A stretch of 64,000 nucleotides of DNA from Kocuria coralli. GTDB taxonomy: Bacteria > Actinomycetota > Actinomycetes > Actinomycetales > Micrococcaceae. The stretch lies in NCBI RefSeq assembly GCF_008831305.1, contig NZ_ML708623.1:1-64000 (forward strand), given 5' to 3'. Below the pieces are notes generated by a model. The model was not told the DNA's origin, searched no databases, and was given only the letters and a program-made list of their open reading frames with translations. Shown piece by piece: positions 25,976 to 34,205 of the stretch (position 1 is its first letter; each line of letters starts with the position of its first letter). The translations under genes and the position numbers were made by a program.

Positions 25976-27513
25976 GGACGGCGTTCAAGCGTTCCGGTCG
26001 GCTCGTGGCAGCGCTCTGCGCCGTCGTGCTGATCGCAGGGTGCGGTGGCCAGGAGACGTCCTCCGGAGGCCCGGACTCCCTCCAGGGCACGGATCCCGAC
26101 CTGGCCCGCTTCTACGAGCAGGAGGTCTCCTGGGGCGATTGCGAGGAGACCAGCGGCGACACCGGCCTCGAATGCGCCGACCTGGAGGTCCCCGCCGACT
26201 ACGACCAGCCGGACGGTGAGACCACCACCGTAGTGATGGCGCGTTCCGCCTCCACCTCCGACGCCGCCGGAGGCTCGCTGATCCTGAACCCCGGTGGTCC
26301 AGGCGGTTCGGGAGTGGATCTGATGCAGGTGGCCCCGGGGTACTTCGACAGCTCGATCCAGGAGCGGTACGACCTGGTCTCCTTCGATCCCCGCGGCGTC
26401 TTCCGCTCCGACGGCATCGACTGCCTCGATGCTGAAGGCCTGGACCGGTGGCGCGCCGAATCCGCCTACGACCCCGCCGCGGAATCACTGGACGAGCTGC
26501 GTTCGAGCTACCAGGAGGTCGGCGAGGCGTGCGCGGAGAACTCTGGCCCGGTCCTGGAGCACATGGACACCGATTCGGTCGCGCGCGACCTGGACGTCAT
26601 GCGCGCGGTCCTCGGCGATGCCCGGACCAACTACGTCGGGTTCTCCTACGGCACCCAGATCGGGGCGGCCTATGCCGAGCTCTTCCCCGACCGAGTGGGG
26701 CGTTTCGTGCTGGACGGCGCCGTCGACCCCTCCTTGTCCAACGCCGAGATCACGCTCGGCCAGGCGGAGTCGTTCGAGGCCTCGCTCCGGCAGTTCATCC
26801 AGGAGTGCACGGAGACGAACGCCGAGTGCTTCACCGACGGCACGGTCGACGACGGCCTGGCCGAGGTGCAGCGCATCATCGCACGCACCCAGGACGAGAC
26901 GATCACGGCGCGGGACGGCCGGCAGATCTCGGCGGTCTCCGCCGTCGAGGGCGTCCTGGTCCCGCTGTACAACCCGGCGGCGTACTCGACCCTGAACGAG
27001 GCGCTCGTGGATGCCCAGGGAGGCGACTACACCGCCCTGATGGGCATCTCCGACACCAACCACGGCCGACAGAGCGACGGGACCTACCGGGGCAACTCGA
27101 GCGTCGCCTTCGCCGCGGTGAACTGCCTGGACTACGACTCCCGGAACGTCACGGACGAGCAGATGGCGGCCGATCAGGGGGCTCTGGAGCAGGTCTCGCC
27201 CACGTTCGGGCAGTTCCTCGGCTACACGGACGCCGCCTGCCAGGGGTGGCCGTTCGGCCCCAGCGGTTCACCGCACGCCGCCCAGTACACGGGTGACTCG
27301 GAGGTCCTGGTGGTCGGGACCCGGCACGACCCTGCCACCCCGTACCCCTGGGCTGAAGCTCTGACGGAGCAGCTGGGCAACGCCCGTCTGCTGACCTACG
27401 AAGGGTGGGGCCACGGCGCCTATACCTCCGGCAACGCCTGCGTGGTCTCCGCGGTCGATGCCTACCTCGTCGACGGCGAACTCCCTCCGGAGGGCGAAGT
27501 CTGCGGCGGGTGA
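25972..27513 (+). CDS. Secreted lipoprotein alpha/beta-hydrolase, tripeptidyl aminopeptidase type
   Basis: Probable cell-surface peptidase that removes tripeptides or other short N-terminal units from extracellular peptides. From GTG 25972, which overlaps the holB stop, the 513-residue precursor has a signal peptide and lipobox LIAGC with Cys24. The hydrolase fold shows the oxyanion motif NPGGPGGSG, nucleophile Ser225 in GFSYGTQ, Asp453 in TRHDPATPY and His481 in GWGHGAY, plus a TAP-like C-terminal domain. Its frame is open far upstream inside holB, but only the part from the lipoprotein signal is real. An odd partner for tmk-holB, yet a common neighbour in this order. Confidence 0.9.
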   Translation: MRTAFKRSGRLVAALCAVVLIAGCGGQETSSGGPDSLQGTDPDLARFYEQEVSWGDCEETSGDTGLECADLEVPADYDQPDGETTTVVMARSASTSDAAGGSLILNPGGPGGSGVDLMQVAPGYFDSSIQERYDLVSFDPRGVFRSDGIDCLDAEGLDRWRAESAYDPAAESLDELRSSYQEVGEACAENSGPVLEHMDTDSVARDLDVMRAVLGDARTNYVGFSYGTQIGAAYAELFPDRVGRFVLDGAVDPSLSNAEITLGQAESFEASLRQFIQECTETNAECFTDGTVDDGLAEVQRIIARTQDETITARDGRQISAVSAVEGVLVPLYNPAAYSTLNEALVDAQGGDYTALMGISDTNHGRQSDGTYRGNSSVAFAAVNCLDYDSRNVTDEQMAADQGALEQVSPTFGQFLGYTDAACQGWPFGPSGSPHAAQYTGDSEVLVVGTRHDPATPYPWAEALTEQLGNARLLTYEGWGHGAYTSGNACVVSAVDAYLVDGELPPEGEVCGG

Positions 27514-27541
27514 GACGTGCGCTCCGCCGCGTCGTCGTGAT

Positions 27542-27572
27542 TTGGGAAGCTGGCCCGCCACGGTGCTAAAGT
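27542..27572 (+). promoter_or_regulatory. Promoter of tRNA-Thr
   Basis: TTGGGA (27542-27547) and TGC-TAAAGT (-10 at 27567-27572, extended by TGC) are separated by 19 bases. The tRNA begins 36 bases further on. Confidence 0.5.
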
Positions 27573-27607
27573 GTCGTGCGCGCTGAACAAAGCGTTGTCT
27601 CGTGCGC

Positions 27608-27680
27608 GCCTCCTTAGCTCAGTCGGTAGAGCGATTCACTCGTAATGAATAGGTCGCCGGTTCGATTCCGGCAGGAGGCT
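27608..27680 (+). tRNA. tRNA-Thr (anticodon CGT)
   Basis: 73-nt cloverleaf: acceptor GCCTCCT/AGGAGGC, D arm with AGTCGGTAGA, anticodon stem ATTCA/TGAAT with loop CTCGTAA (anticodon CGT, reads ACG), T arm GGTTCGATTCC. CCA is not encoded. Confidence 0.96.
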
Positions 27681-27685
27681 CCCTG

Positions 27686-27719
27686 GAACGGCTCGTCACC
27701 CTCGGGTGGCGGGCCGTTC
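27686..27719 (+). terminator. Hairpin after tRNA-Thr
   Basis: GAACGGCTCG (27686-27695) pairs with CGGGCCGTTC (27710-27719) allowing one G-U pair, and CACCC/GGGTG extends the stem inside. Confidence 0.65.
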
Positions 27720-27750
27720 GTCGTCTCAGCCGCCAGCACCCCGATCCCGC

Positions 27751-27806
27751 CGAGATGGGAGTTGAGCCGCTCATCAGCCCTGATGGGCGGTCGAAGTCGC
27801 TGCTCG
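27751..27806. repeat. Type B intergenic palindrome, copy 1
   Basis: An imperfect palindrome centred near 27778. Its right arm matches the right arm of the palindrome at 50758-50811 in 25 of about 27 positions (core TGATGGGCGG...CGAAGTCGCTGCTCG). The left arm has drifted. It lies in the gap ahead of the end of the helical-protein gene and could terminate it. Confidence 0.6.
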
Positions 27807-27830
27807 GCTGAAGAACGAGCTGGCGCGTGC

Positions 27831-28310
27831 TCAGCCGTGGTGGGCCCGCAGGAGTTCCTCGGCGCGCTCGACCCGTTCCGTCACCGTGTGCGCTCGCCGG
27901 TGCAGGGCCTGCGTGCTGAGTTCCATGCTCCGGGCGGTGGTCTCGCCGGGGCCGTGGAAGCGCGCCATGGCAAGGGCCTCCGCGGCCTGGGCGAGGTCGT
28001 TGCCGGCACGGGAGAGCTCACGGTGCAGATCGTGCAGCCAGCCGCCGTCGGAGGACGGGATCTCCTGGCTCTCGGCCGGCGCGAAGGACTGGGCGGTCAT
28101 GCAGATGGACCGCACCCTGGGGAGCAGATCCGCCAGCTCGTTGGCCACGGGGACCACCTGCGTCACCAGATCCTGATCCTGGATCTGTTCCAGGACCTGA
28201 TGGAACCGGTCCAGCCCACGGCGGAAGCGATCGTGTGCCCTGCGCCAGACGCCCTGGCCCAGCTCCTTCTGATCCCGGCGCCCCGCGAGGTGCTCTGTGA
28301 AAAATCCCAT
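27831..28310 (-). CDS. Conserved-looking helical protein of unknown function
   Basis: No family recognised. A 159-residue protein from ATG 28310 (a GTG/ATG pair a few codons upstream is also possible), with no signal peptide or membrane segment. The sequence is rich in Arg, Glu, Ala and Leu with long amphipathic helices (for example LDRFHQVLEQIQ and VTERVERAEELLRAHH) suggesting a helical bundle or coiled coil. Codon use is normal for the window. It follows the ybdD-cstA operon on the same strand, beyond a hairpin. Confidence 0.65.
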   Translation of the reverse strand: MGFFTEHLAGRRDQKELGQGVWRRAHDRFRRGLDRFHQVLEQIQDQDLVTQVVPVANELADLLPRVRSICMTAQSFAPAESQEIPSSDGGWLHDLHRELSRAGNDLAQAAEALAMARFHGPGETTARSMELSTQALHRRAHTVTERVERAEELLRAHHG

Positions 28311-28382
28311 GGTGAACACATGTTCTCAGACGGGGCGCACCGATCAGGACACGCAGGGACCCGGGCAACGGCCGCACAAGAG

Positions 28383-28421
28383 CGCGCGGGGGCTCACCCG
28401 GAATGGATGAGCCCCCGCGCG
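28383..28421 (-). terminator. Hairpin after ybdD
   Basis: A 14-bp perfect stem (28383-28396 with 28408-28421) encloses an 11-base loop, about 80 bases beyond the ybdD stop. It likely ends the cstA-ybdD transcript. Confidence 0.65.
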
Positions 28422-28499
28422 ACGGCCCTCTCGGCCGCACCAGCCGGCGAGCTTACTCAGAGCCCCCGCTTGACACGGGTGCCGAGCCGGCGGCGCGGA

Positions 28500-28715
28500 T
28501 CAGCAGCAGCGCCCCTGCGGGTTGTTCTGCTGATAGTCCTGCCAGTCCCGCCAGAACTCCCTCTCGGTCATGGGGGTTTCCCCCGGATCGCCGTGGGCGG
28601 CGTGGTACTCCAGGTAGCGCTCGTACTTGTCGGCGCCCATGACCCCGGAGAACCAGCGGCGGGCTCCCCCGAGATTCCGGCCCACCGCAGCGGCAGCGGC
28701 GCGCAACGTGGTCAT
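28500..28715 (-). CDS. ybdD: YbdD/YjiX-family small protein (DUF466)
   Basis: 71-residue soluble protein typically encoded directly behind cstA; in enterobacteria such partners are needed for CstA/BtsT-type pyruvate uptake. Matches the family by the pattern GADKYERYLEYHAAHGDPGETPMTEREF and the Cys-rich end GRCC. It lies 42 bases after cstA on the same strand. Confidence 0.88.
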   Translation of the reverse strand: MTTLRAAAAAVGRNLGGARRWFSGVMGADKYERYLEYHAAHGDPGETPMTEREFWRDWQDYQQNNPQGRCC

Positions 28716-28757
28716 CGGAATCCACCTCCCGTTACGGGGCCGGGTCGCCGGCGTCGG

Positions 28758-31055
28758 TCAGTGCCCATGGCCGTGGTGCCCTTGAGCGGCTCCGGGAGTG
28801 CGCACTTCCAGGGGAAGCTTTGCCCACTGCTTCTCCAGGTCCTTCTCGGCCGCGGTGGGCAGGAAGCCGGCCGGCGCGAAGAACCTGGAATCGACGAAGG
28901 GATCCTCGTGGACCTCGGGGGTGCGCTGCCTGAAGCACTGGATCGTGCGGAGGATCGCAGTGACGGCGACCACCAGCGCCAGCACCACGAACACGATCGA
29001 CAGGGTCCCCTGCACCGCGGTGTTGCGCACCACGGCCTCCATCGCCTCGACGCTCTGGGCCGTGCCATGGCTGGTCTCACCGGCGGCCAGGGCATCGCGG
29101 AAGGTGAAGTGATTGGCCCAGTAGCCGACGGCGGGTTCGGAGGAGAAGATCTTCTGATAGGAGCCCACGACCGTGACCACCAGGTCGAAGGCCAGCGGGA
29201 CGATGATGATCCACAGATACTTGAAGCTGCCGCGCGAGGCGGCGATGGCCAGGCACACGGACAACGCGATCGCCGCCAGCAGCTGGTTGGCGATGCCGAA
29301 CAGCGGGAAGAACGTGTTGATGCCGCCCAAGGGGTCCGTGACGCCCAGGATCAGGATCGACCCCCAGCCGGCCACCATGATCGCCGTCGTCAGCCAGGTG
29401 CCCAGCCGCCAGTTGGTATCGGCGAACCGCGGGAACGCGTTGCCCAGCGAGTCCTGGAGCATGAAGCGGGCCACGCGGGTGCCGGCGTCGACGGCGGTGA
29501 GGATGAACAGGGCCTCGAACATGATCGCGAAGTGGTACCAGAAGCTCATCATCGACGCACCGCCGAACCATTGCTGCATGATGTGCGCCAGGCCGACGGC
29601 AAGGGTGGGCGCACCGCCGGTGCGGGAGACGACGGTCTCCTCCCCCACGGCGTCGGCCGTCCCCTGGAGCAGCTCGGGGGTCACGTGCACGCCCGTGAGC
29701 CCGAGCGAGTTCACCCACGCCACCGCGCCTTCGACGGTCCCGCCGGTCACGGCGGCCGAGGAGTTCATGGCGAAGTAGATGCCACGATCGATCGAGATGG
29801 CGGCCACCAGGGCCATGATCGCCACGAAGGACTCCATGAGCATGCCGCCGTAGCCGATCATGCGGGTCTGGCGTTCCTTCTCGACCATCTTGGGCGTGGT
29901 GCCCGACGCGATGAGGGCGTGGAAGCCGGAGAGCGCACCGCACGCGATCGTCACGAACAGGAAGGGGAAGAGGGAGCCGGAGAACACGGGGCCGTCGCTG
30001 CGCCCGGCGAACTCGGAGACCGCGGGAACCGTGATCTCCGGTCGCACGACGACGATGGCGAGCGCCAGCAGCACGATCACCCCCACCTTCATGAAGGTGG
30101 AGAGGTAGTCGCGCGGGCTGAGCAGCAGCCACACCGGCAGGACCGCGGCGATGAAGCCGTACAGGATCACGAACCAGGCCAGGGTGGTGCGGTCCAGGGT
30201 GAAGAGCTCGGCGCCCCAGGAGGTCTCGGCGACCCAGCCGCCCGCCACGATGGCCAGCATCAGGAGGGCGAAGCCGATCACGGAGATCTCCATGACCTTG
30301 CCCGGCCTGATGTAACGCAGGTAGAGCCCCATGAAGATCGCGATGGGGATGGTCATGCCCACGGAGAACACGCCCCACGGGGATTCGCCCAGCGCGTTGA
30401 CCACGACCAGGGCCAGGATGGCCACGATGATGATCATGATGGTCAAGGTCGCGATGATCGCCGCCCAGCCGCCGATGGGTCCGAGCTCGTCGCGCGCCAT
30501 CTGGCCCAGGGAGCGGCCGCCGCGGCGCATCGAGAAGAACAGGACCAGGTAGTCCTGGACGGCGCCGGCGAGGATCACGCCCACGATGATCCAGATGGTT
30601 CCGGGCAGGTAGCCCATCTGCGCTGCGAGGACCGGACCGACCAGGGGCCCGGCACCCGCGATCGCGGCGAAGTGGTGCCCGTAGAGGACCCGGCGGTCGG
30701 TGGCCAGGTAGTCCCGGCCGTTGGCCTTGTACTCGGCCGGCGTGGCCCGGGTGTCATCGGGCTTGACCAGTTTGTTCTCGATGAACTTGGAGTAGAAGCG
30801 GTAGGCGATCAGGTAGCTGCACACCGCGGCCATGACGAACCAGATGGCGTTGACCGTCTCGCCGCGCACGATGGCCAGCATCACCCAGGCCACTCCGCCG
30901 AGCAATGCGATGGCCACCCACAGGGCGATCTTCGCCGGGGTCCACCGGCGGTGCTCCTCTTCGAGCACCTCGGGGTCGACTGCAACCGGGGGCAGTTCCA
31001 TGTCGGGTTCGGATCCTGAGCCGCCGGAGCTCGGCGGGTTGACTGTGGTACTCAT
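28758..31055 (-). CDS. cstA: Carbon starvation protein CstA (pyruvate/peptide permease)
   Basis: Integral membrane transporter, 765 residues with roughly 16-18 hydrophobic segments. Characteristic CstA stretches are GHHFAAIAGAGPLVGP, AAQMGYLPG, GAVQDYLVLF and SSAAVTGG. It imports pyruvate or peptides when preferred carbon is exhausted. ATG 31055 has AGGAG 4 bases upstream; the frame remains open to 31391 without meaning. The C-terminus ends in a His/Gly-rich tail (GHHGHGH). ybdD follows. Confidence 0.94.
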   Translation of the reverse strand: MSTTVNPPSSGGSGSEPDMELPPVAVDPEVLEEEHRRWTPAKIALWVAIALLGGVAWVMLAIVRGETVNAIWFVMAAVCSYLIAYRFYSKFIENKLVKPDDTRATPAEYKANGRDYLATDRRVLYGHHFAAIAGAGPLVGPVLAAQMGYLPGTIWIIVGVILAGAVQDYLVLFFSMRRGGRSLGQMARDELGPIGGWAAIIATLTIMIIIVAILALVVVNALGESPWGVFSVGMTIPIAIFMGLYLRYIRPGKVMEISVIGFALLMLAIVAGGWVAETSWGAELFTLDRTTLAWFVILYGFIAAVLPVWLLLSPRDYLSTFMKVGVIVLLALAIVVVRPEITVPAVSEFAGRSDGPVFSGSLFPFLFVTIACGALSGFHALIASGTTPKMVEKERQTRMIGYGGMLMESFVAIMALVAAISIDRGIYFAMNSSAAVTGGTVEGAVAWVNSLGLTGVHVTPELLQGTADAVGEETVVSRTGGAPTLAVGLAHIMQQWFGGASMMSFWYHFAIMFEALFILTAVDAGTRVARFMLQDSLGNAFPRFADTNWRLGTWLTTAIMVAGWGSILILGVTDPLGGINTFFPLFGIANQLLAAIALSVCLAIAASRGSFKYLWIIIVPLAFDLVVTVVGSYQKIFSSEPAVGYWANHFTFRDALAAGETSHGTAQSVEAMEAVVRNTAVQGTLSIVFVVLALVVAVTAILRTIQCFRQRTPEVHEDPFVDSRFFAPAGFLPTAAEKDLEKQWAKLPLEVRTPGAAQGHHGHGH

Positions 31056-31118
31056 GTCGCTCCTGAGGGGAAGGTGGCCGATCGGATGAAGGGGTGGGAT
31101 CAGCCAGGGGACAAGGAG

Positions 31119-31147
31119 AGTGTAAATGTCTTGGTGATCCAGGTCAC
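31119..31147 (-). promoter_or_regulatory. cstA promoter with Crp/GlxR-like operator
   Basis: On the minus strand TACACT (31124-31119) forms a -10 and GTGACC (31147-31142) sits 17 bases upstream. The same bases contain GTGA-N6-TCAC (31134-31147), the core of the Crp/GlxR cAMP-receptor consensus, overlapping the -35 and spacer. The fit with carbon-starvation control is good, but the site is a visual match only. Confidence 0.45.
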
Positions 31148-31309
31148 GCTCTGTCCGGACAACCTTCTCTCCGCAGATCAGTGAGCCCTCCCTGGCCGCC
31201 GTGCCGCCGTCGTCACCGCCGGACCACGACGACGGGGCTCCTGTCAGGCCGGCTGCGGGGATATGGAACAATGGGGCCGGTGCGAACGCCGGAAGCCGGA
31301 TCGCCACCT

Positions 31310-31397
31310 GGAAGGTTGTCCGAGCGGCCGAAGGAGCCGGTCTTGAAAACCGGTGTGCGGTAACCCCGTACCGTGGGTTCGAATCCCACACCTTCCG
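31310..31397 (+). tRNA. tRNA-Ser (anticodon TGA)
   Basis: 88-nt class II tRNA: acceptor GGAAGGT/ACCTTCC, anticodon stem CCGGT/ACCGG with loop CTTGAAA (TGA), long variable arm, T arm GGGTTCGAATCCC, discriminator G. Confidence 0.96.
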
Positions 31398-31405
31398 CTT
31401 GAGTC

Positions 31406-31447
31406 AAGGCCCTCCCGCCCCCGTGAACACGGGGAAGGGAGGGCCTT
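31406..31447 (+). terminator. Hairpin after tRNA-Ser
   Basis: An 11-bp outer stem AAGGCCCTCCC (31406-31416) / 31437-31447 encloses an inner CCCGTG/CACGGG stem. It begins 8 bases after the tRNA. Confidence 0.75.
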
Positions 31448-31479
31448 CGTCATACCCCGGATGATCCGGGAGGCCCGGC

Positions 31480-32058
31480 CTAGGCGGGCCGCCGGTGCAG
31501 CGCCACCAGCGCCGCCCCCGCGCATCCCGCGAGGACGTCCGTGACGGTGTCCAGGGGCGGGACGTGGATGTCGGGCGAGACGAAGAGGTAGCCGAGCAGT
31601 TCCATGGCCTCCCATACCAGCGCCAAGATCAGGCCGACGAGCGTGCACGCGACGACGCGTTGACGCGCACGACGGCGGTTCAGCGCACCCGCGGCGGTCG
31701 CCGCCCAGCCGAAGACCGCCCGGTCGCGCAGGACGCAGTAGTTCCACCACACCCGTACCAGGCCATAGGTCAGGAGGAAGTGGACGATCAGATCCAGTGG
31801 GAGGAAACGCTCGTACAGCAGCTCGGCAGCGCTCACGCCGGCGATCAGCAGGACGGCGCCGACCAGCGCTCGCGGCGCGCCCGTGCGGAAGGCCAGCAAC
31901 GTCATGACCTGCCCGAGGCCCACGAGCATGAGTACCGCGACGTCGACGATCCGGCCCTGGGACCAGTAGAAGGCGGCGGCGAGGATCCCCGTGAAGCACA
32001 GGGCGGTCCCCAGCGTCTCGACCGGTGTCGACGTCGCGACCTTCATCCCGGTCTTCAT
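31480..32058 (-). CDS. Integral membrane protein, DUF2238/YjdF-like
   Basis: 192 residues from ATG 32058, which overlaps the stop of the upstream glycosyltransferase by four bases. About six hydrophobic segments alternate with short loops. The C-terminal pattern WEAMELLGYLF ... PPLDTVTDVLAGCAGA resembles the conserved W-E-x-x-E ... D-T-x-x-D motif of YjdF/DUF2238 membrane proteins; the match is by eye. Function unknown. Coupling to a family 2 glycosyltransferase suggests a role in an envelope lipid or glycan modification, which is inference. Confidence 0.7.
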   Translation of the reverse strand: MKTGMKVATSTPVETLGTALCFTGILAAAFYWSQGRIVDVAVLMLVGLGQVMTLLAFRTGAPRALVGAVLLIAGVSAAELLYERFLPLDLIVHFLLTYGLVRVWWNYCVLRDRAVFGWAATAAGALNRRRARQRVVACTLVGLILALVWEAMELLGYLFVSPDIHVPPLDTVTDVLAGCAGAALVALHRRPA

Positions 32059-32951
32059 CCGGATCCGCGCATCCGGTGTCGCCCGGCCGCCGGATTGTCG
32101 AGGAACCTGCGCTGCAGCCGTTCCCACGGCTTCTCCGAGCGCCACTGCTCGCGCAGCAGCGTTCGCGCCATGCACTGCTGCCTGACGATCCGCCGGGGCG
32201 ACAGGACGGCGCGCCAGGACACCGCGACGACGCTGCTCCGGTCCATGAGGATGGCCTCGTGAGGTCGGAGTTGGAAACTGAGACCGTAGTCGTCGTGGAC
32301 GTCGGCGCCGAGCTGGACGTGATCGCGCACCTCGCGCCACCACGAGGCCCGCATGGCCATGTTCGAGCCCCACAGGGGCGCGTGCCCCAGGGCCAGCCCG
32401 GCCGCGCCGCGATAGGCGGCCAGGTAGAGGCGGCACAGGCTCTCACCGAGAAACCGCGGGCTCGGCGCGAACCTCCCGGACCCCGAGACCGCCACCACAT
32501 CCCGGCCCGCCCGTGACTGCGATCGCAGCGGTGATCGCGGTTGTGATCGCGCCTGTAATCGCGGCCGCGCCAGGTGCACCGCCTGCCGGTGCACCCAGCA
32601 GGCGTCCGGGGTGCTGTCGGCGTCGCAGCGGGCGATGATCTCGAATCGGGCGGTGTCGTAGCCCGTCGCAGCCGCGTAGGCCACACCGGTCCGGGGCTCG
32701 TGGACCACCACGATCTCCAGGGGATGAGAGCGCCGAGCCGTCCGGACGGCGTCGTCCAGGTCGTCCGTGGAGCCGTTGTCCACCACCACGACCTCGTCCG
32801 GAACCTGCGTCTGACCGCTCAACGCCGTCAGGCAGCGCCGCAGATGCGCAGCGTCGTTGCGCACCGGTATTACCACGCTGACCCCGGTGGATCCATGGGC
32901 CGAATCGGGCGTCATCGTGGGCGGTTGTGCCGGCGTCCCCGGCAAGCGCAC
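32055..32951 (-). CDS. Family 2 glycosyltransferase
   Basis: GT-A fold glycosyltransferase of about 298 residues: nucleotide-binding start SVVIPVRNDAAHLRRCL, VVVDNGSTDD, the metal-binding ARCDADS (DxD) and acceptor-side segment HDDYGLSFQL. No membrane helices, so probably cytosolic or peripheral. GTG 32951 lies 6-7 bases after TATGAAT on the minus strand, another candidate leaderless start; ATG 32915 is the alternative. Between the two halves lies an in-frame run of four 12-bp repeats encoding an RS-rich stretch (32521-32568). Couples to the membrane protein that follows. Confidence 0.87.
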   Translation of the reverse strand: MRLPGTPAQPPTMTPDSAHGSTGVSVVIPVRNDAAHLRRCLTALSGQTQVPDEVVVVDNGSTDDLDDAVRTARRSHPLEIVVVHEPRTGVAYAAATGYDTARFEIIARCDADSTPDACWVHRQAVHLARPRLQARSQPRSPLRSQSRAGRDVVAVSGSGRFAPSPRFLGESLCRLYLAAYRGAAGLALGHAPLWGSNMAMRASWWREVRDHVQLGADVHDDYGLSFQLRPHEAILMDRSSVVAVSWRAVLSPRRIVRQQCMARTLLREQWRSEKPWERLQRRFLDNPAAGRHRMRGSG

Positions 32952-33110
32952 TGATGATTCATAAAGTGAAGCATATCGCGGCGTGATCTGGCTCGGACTG
33001 CTGGCTGGCTTTCAGCACGGATCAACGCGTCACGCCAGCTCCGAAGTGCTCTTATCCGTGTTCCGCGTCCTTCCGCCCGGCCCGGCACACGGTTCCGGTA
33101 CCTTGAGCGC

Positions 33111-34118
33111 ATGGATCACGCCACGCCGTCGTCGTCTCCCCCATCCGCGCAACCATCCGCGCATCGGAGGCACACCGAGACCCTGCGATTCCTCGCCGCG
33201 CCGACCGATCTGGGGCACTCCGGCACGGTGGATGCCGGGAGGGTCCTGGAGTGGGTGGACAAGGCCGCGTTCGCGGCGGCCACGGCCTGGTCGGGCTCGT
33301 ACTGCGTGACCGCCTACGTGGGCAACATCCACTTCCGCCATCCCGTCCAGGTGGGCGAGATGGTCGAGGTCACGGGCACGATCCTGCATACCGGGCGTTC
33401 GTCCATGCACGTCAGCACCGTGGTGCGCTCCGGCGACCCCAAGACCGGGGAACTCGAGGAGCGGGCGCGGTGCCTGGTGATCTTCGTGGCGGTCGACGAC
33501 GGCGGGAAGTCCACCCCCGTCCCCGTCTTCTCGCCTCAGTCCCTCGAACAGGAGCTGGCCCAGGAATACGCGCTGGCCCGGATCCCGACCCGCAACGAGA
33601 TCACCGAGCTGCTGGCGGGCCAGGGCCCGGTGGAGGACGGCACCGCGGAGCACGTCGTGCTGCGTTTCATGGCGGCACCCACCGATGTCAACTGGGGCGG
33701 CAAGGTCCACGGCGGCATCGTCATGGAATGGATCGACCAGGCCGCATATCTGTGCGCCAGCCGCTACTGCGGGCAGGACACCGTGGCGGTGTTCTCCGGC
33801 GGCATCCGTTTCCTGCAGCCGTTGCGCATCGGGGACCTCGTCGAGGTCGACGCCCGGCTGATCTACACCGGCAACAAGGGCATGCACATCCGGGTCGAGG
33901 TCCGTTCGGGAGACCCCAAGAGCGGCGACCTGCACGTGACCACCAACTGCATCACGGTCATGGTCGCCCGCGACGCCGAGGGCACCTCCGTACCGGTCCC
34001 CCGATGGGAGCCTCGCACCGCGGACGATCAGCGCCTGTGGCAGCTGGCCCGGGACCTGCTGAAGATCCGCGGCCACGCACCGGGCAACCGGCTGCCCCAT
34101 CACCTCGTGGAGAAGTAG
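33111..34118 (+). CDS. Double hot-dog acyl-CoA thioesterase
   Basis: Cytosolic acyl-CoA hydrolase, 335 residues made of two hot-dog domains (about 22-155 and 180-315). The second domain keeps the canonical KVHGGIVMEWIDQAAY helix; in the first the matching segment is TVDAGRVLEWVDKAAF, with His-Gly replaced by Asp-Ala, so the domains probably pair to form unequal active sites. Each has the NIHFRHPVQVG / GIRFLQPLRIG strand. ATG 33111 lies 6 bases after TACCTT (33099-33104), a further candidate leaderless start. Confidence 0.88.
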   Translation: MDHATPSSSPPSAQPSAHRRHTETLRFLAAPTDLGHSGTVDAGRVLEWVDKAAFAAATAWSGSYCVTAYVGNIHFRHPVQVGEMVEVTGTILHTGRSSMHVSTVVRSGDPKTGELEERARCLVIFVAVDDGGKSTPVPVFSPQSLEQELAQEYALARIPTRNEITELLAGQGPVEDGTAEHVVLRFMAAPTDVNWGGKVHGGIVMEWIDQAAYLCASRYCGQDTVAVFSGGIRFLQPLRIGDLVEVDARLIYTGNKGMHIRVEVRSGDPKSGDLHVTTNCITVMVARDAEGTSVPVPRWEPRTADDQRLWQLARDLLKIRGHAPGNRLPHHLVEK

Positions 34119-34134
34119 CGGGCGCGTTCCAGCC

Positions 34135-34194
34135 GCCGAAACCGGAGTCCGGTCGCCGATCGAAGCTGATCGGCGACCGGACTCCGGTTTCGGC
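34135..34194. repeat. Type A palindrome, copy 1 (terminator-like)
   Basis: Perfect 27-bp stem (34135-34161 with 34168-34194) and a 6-base loop, between the convergent thioesterase and monooxygenase genes. About 40 bases including GCGTTCC upstream recur at 35845-35916, on the other side of the monooxygenase gene; the core also recurs at 47621-47678. Probably a bidirectional terminator. Confidence 0.8.
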
Positions 34195-34205
34195 GCAGCG
34201 GATGG

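Noticed and set aside
27645-31019. A 1124-codon plus-strand frame spanning the tRNA-Thr region and the antisense of ybdD and cstA
   Set aside because: It runs through a tRNA and opposite a clear membrane transporter; the predicted protein is a His/Gly/Asp-rich string typical of antisense translation.
31056-31391. Upstream extension of the cstA frame
   Set aside because: It overlaps tRNA-Ser on the other strand and lacks membrane-protein character; ATG 31055 with AGGAG is the clear start.
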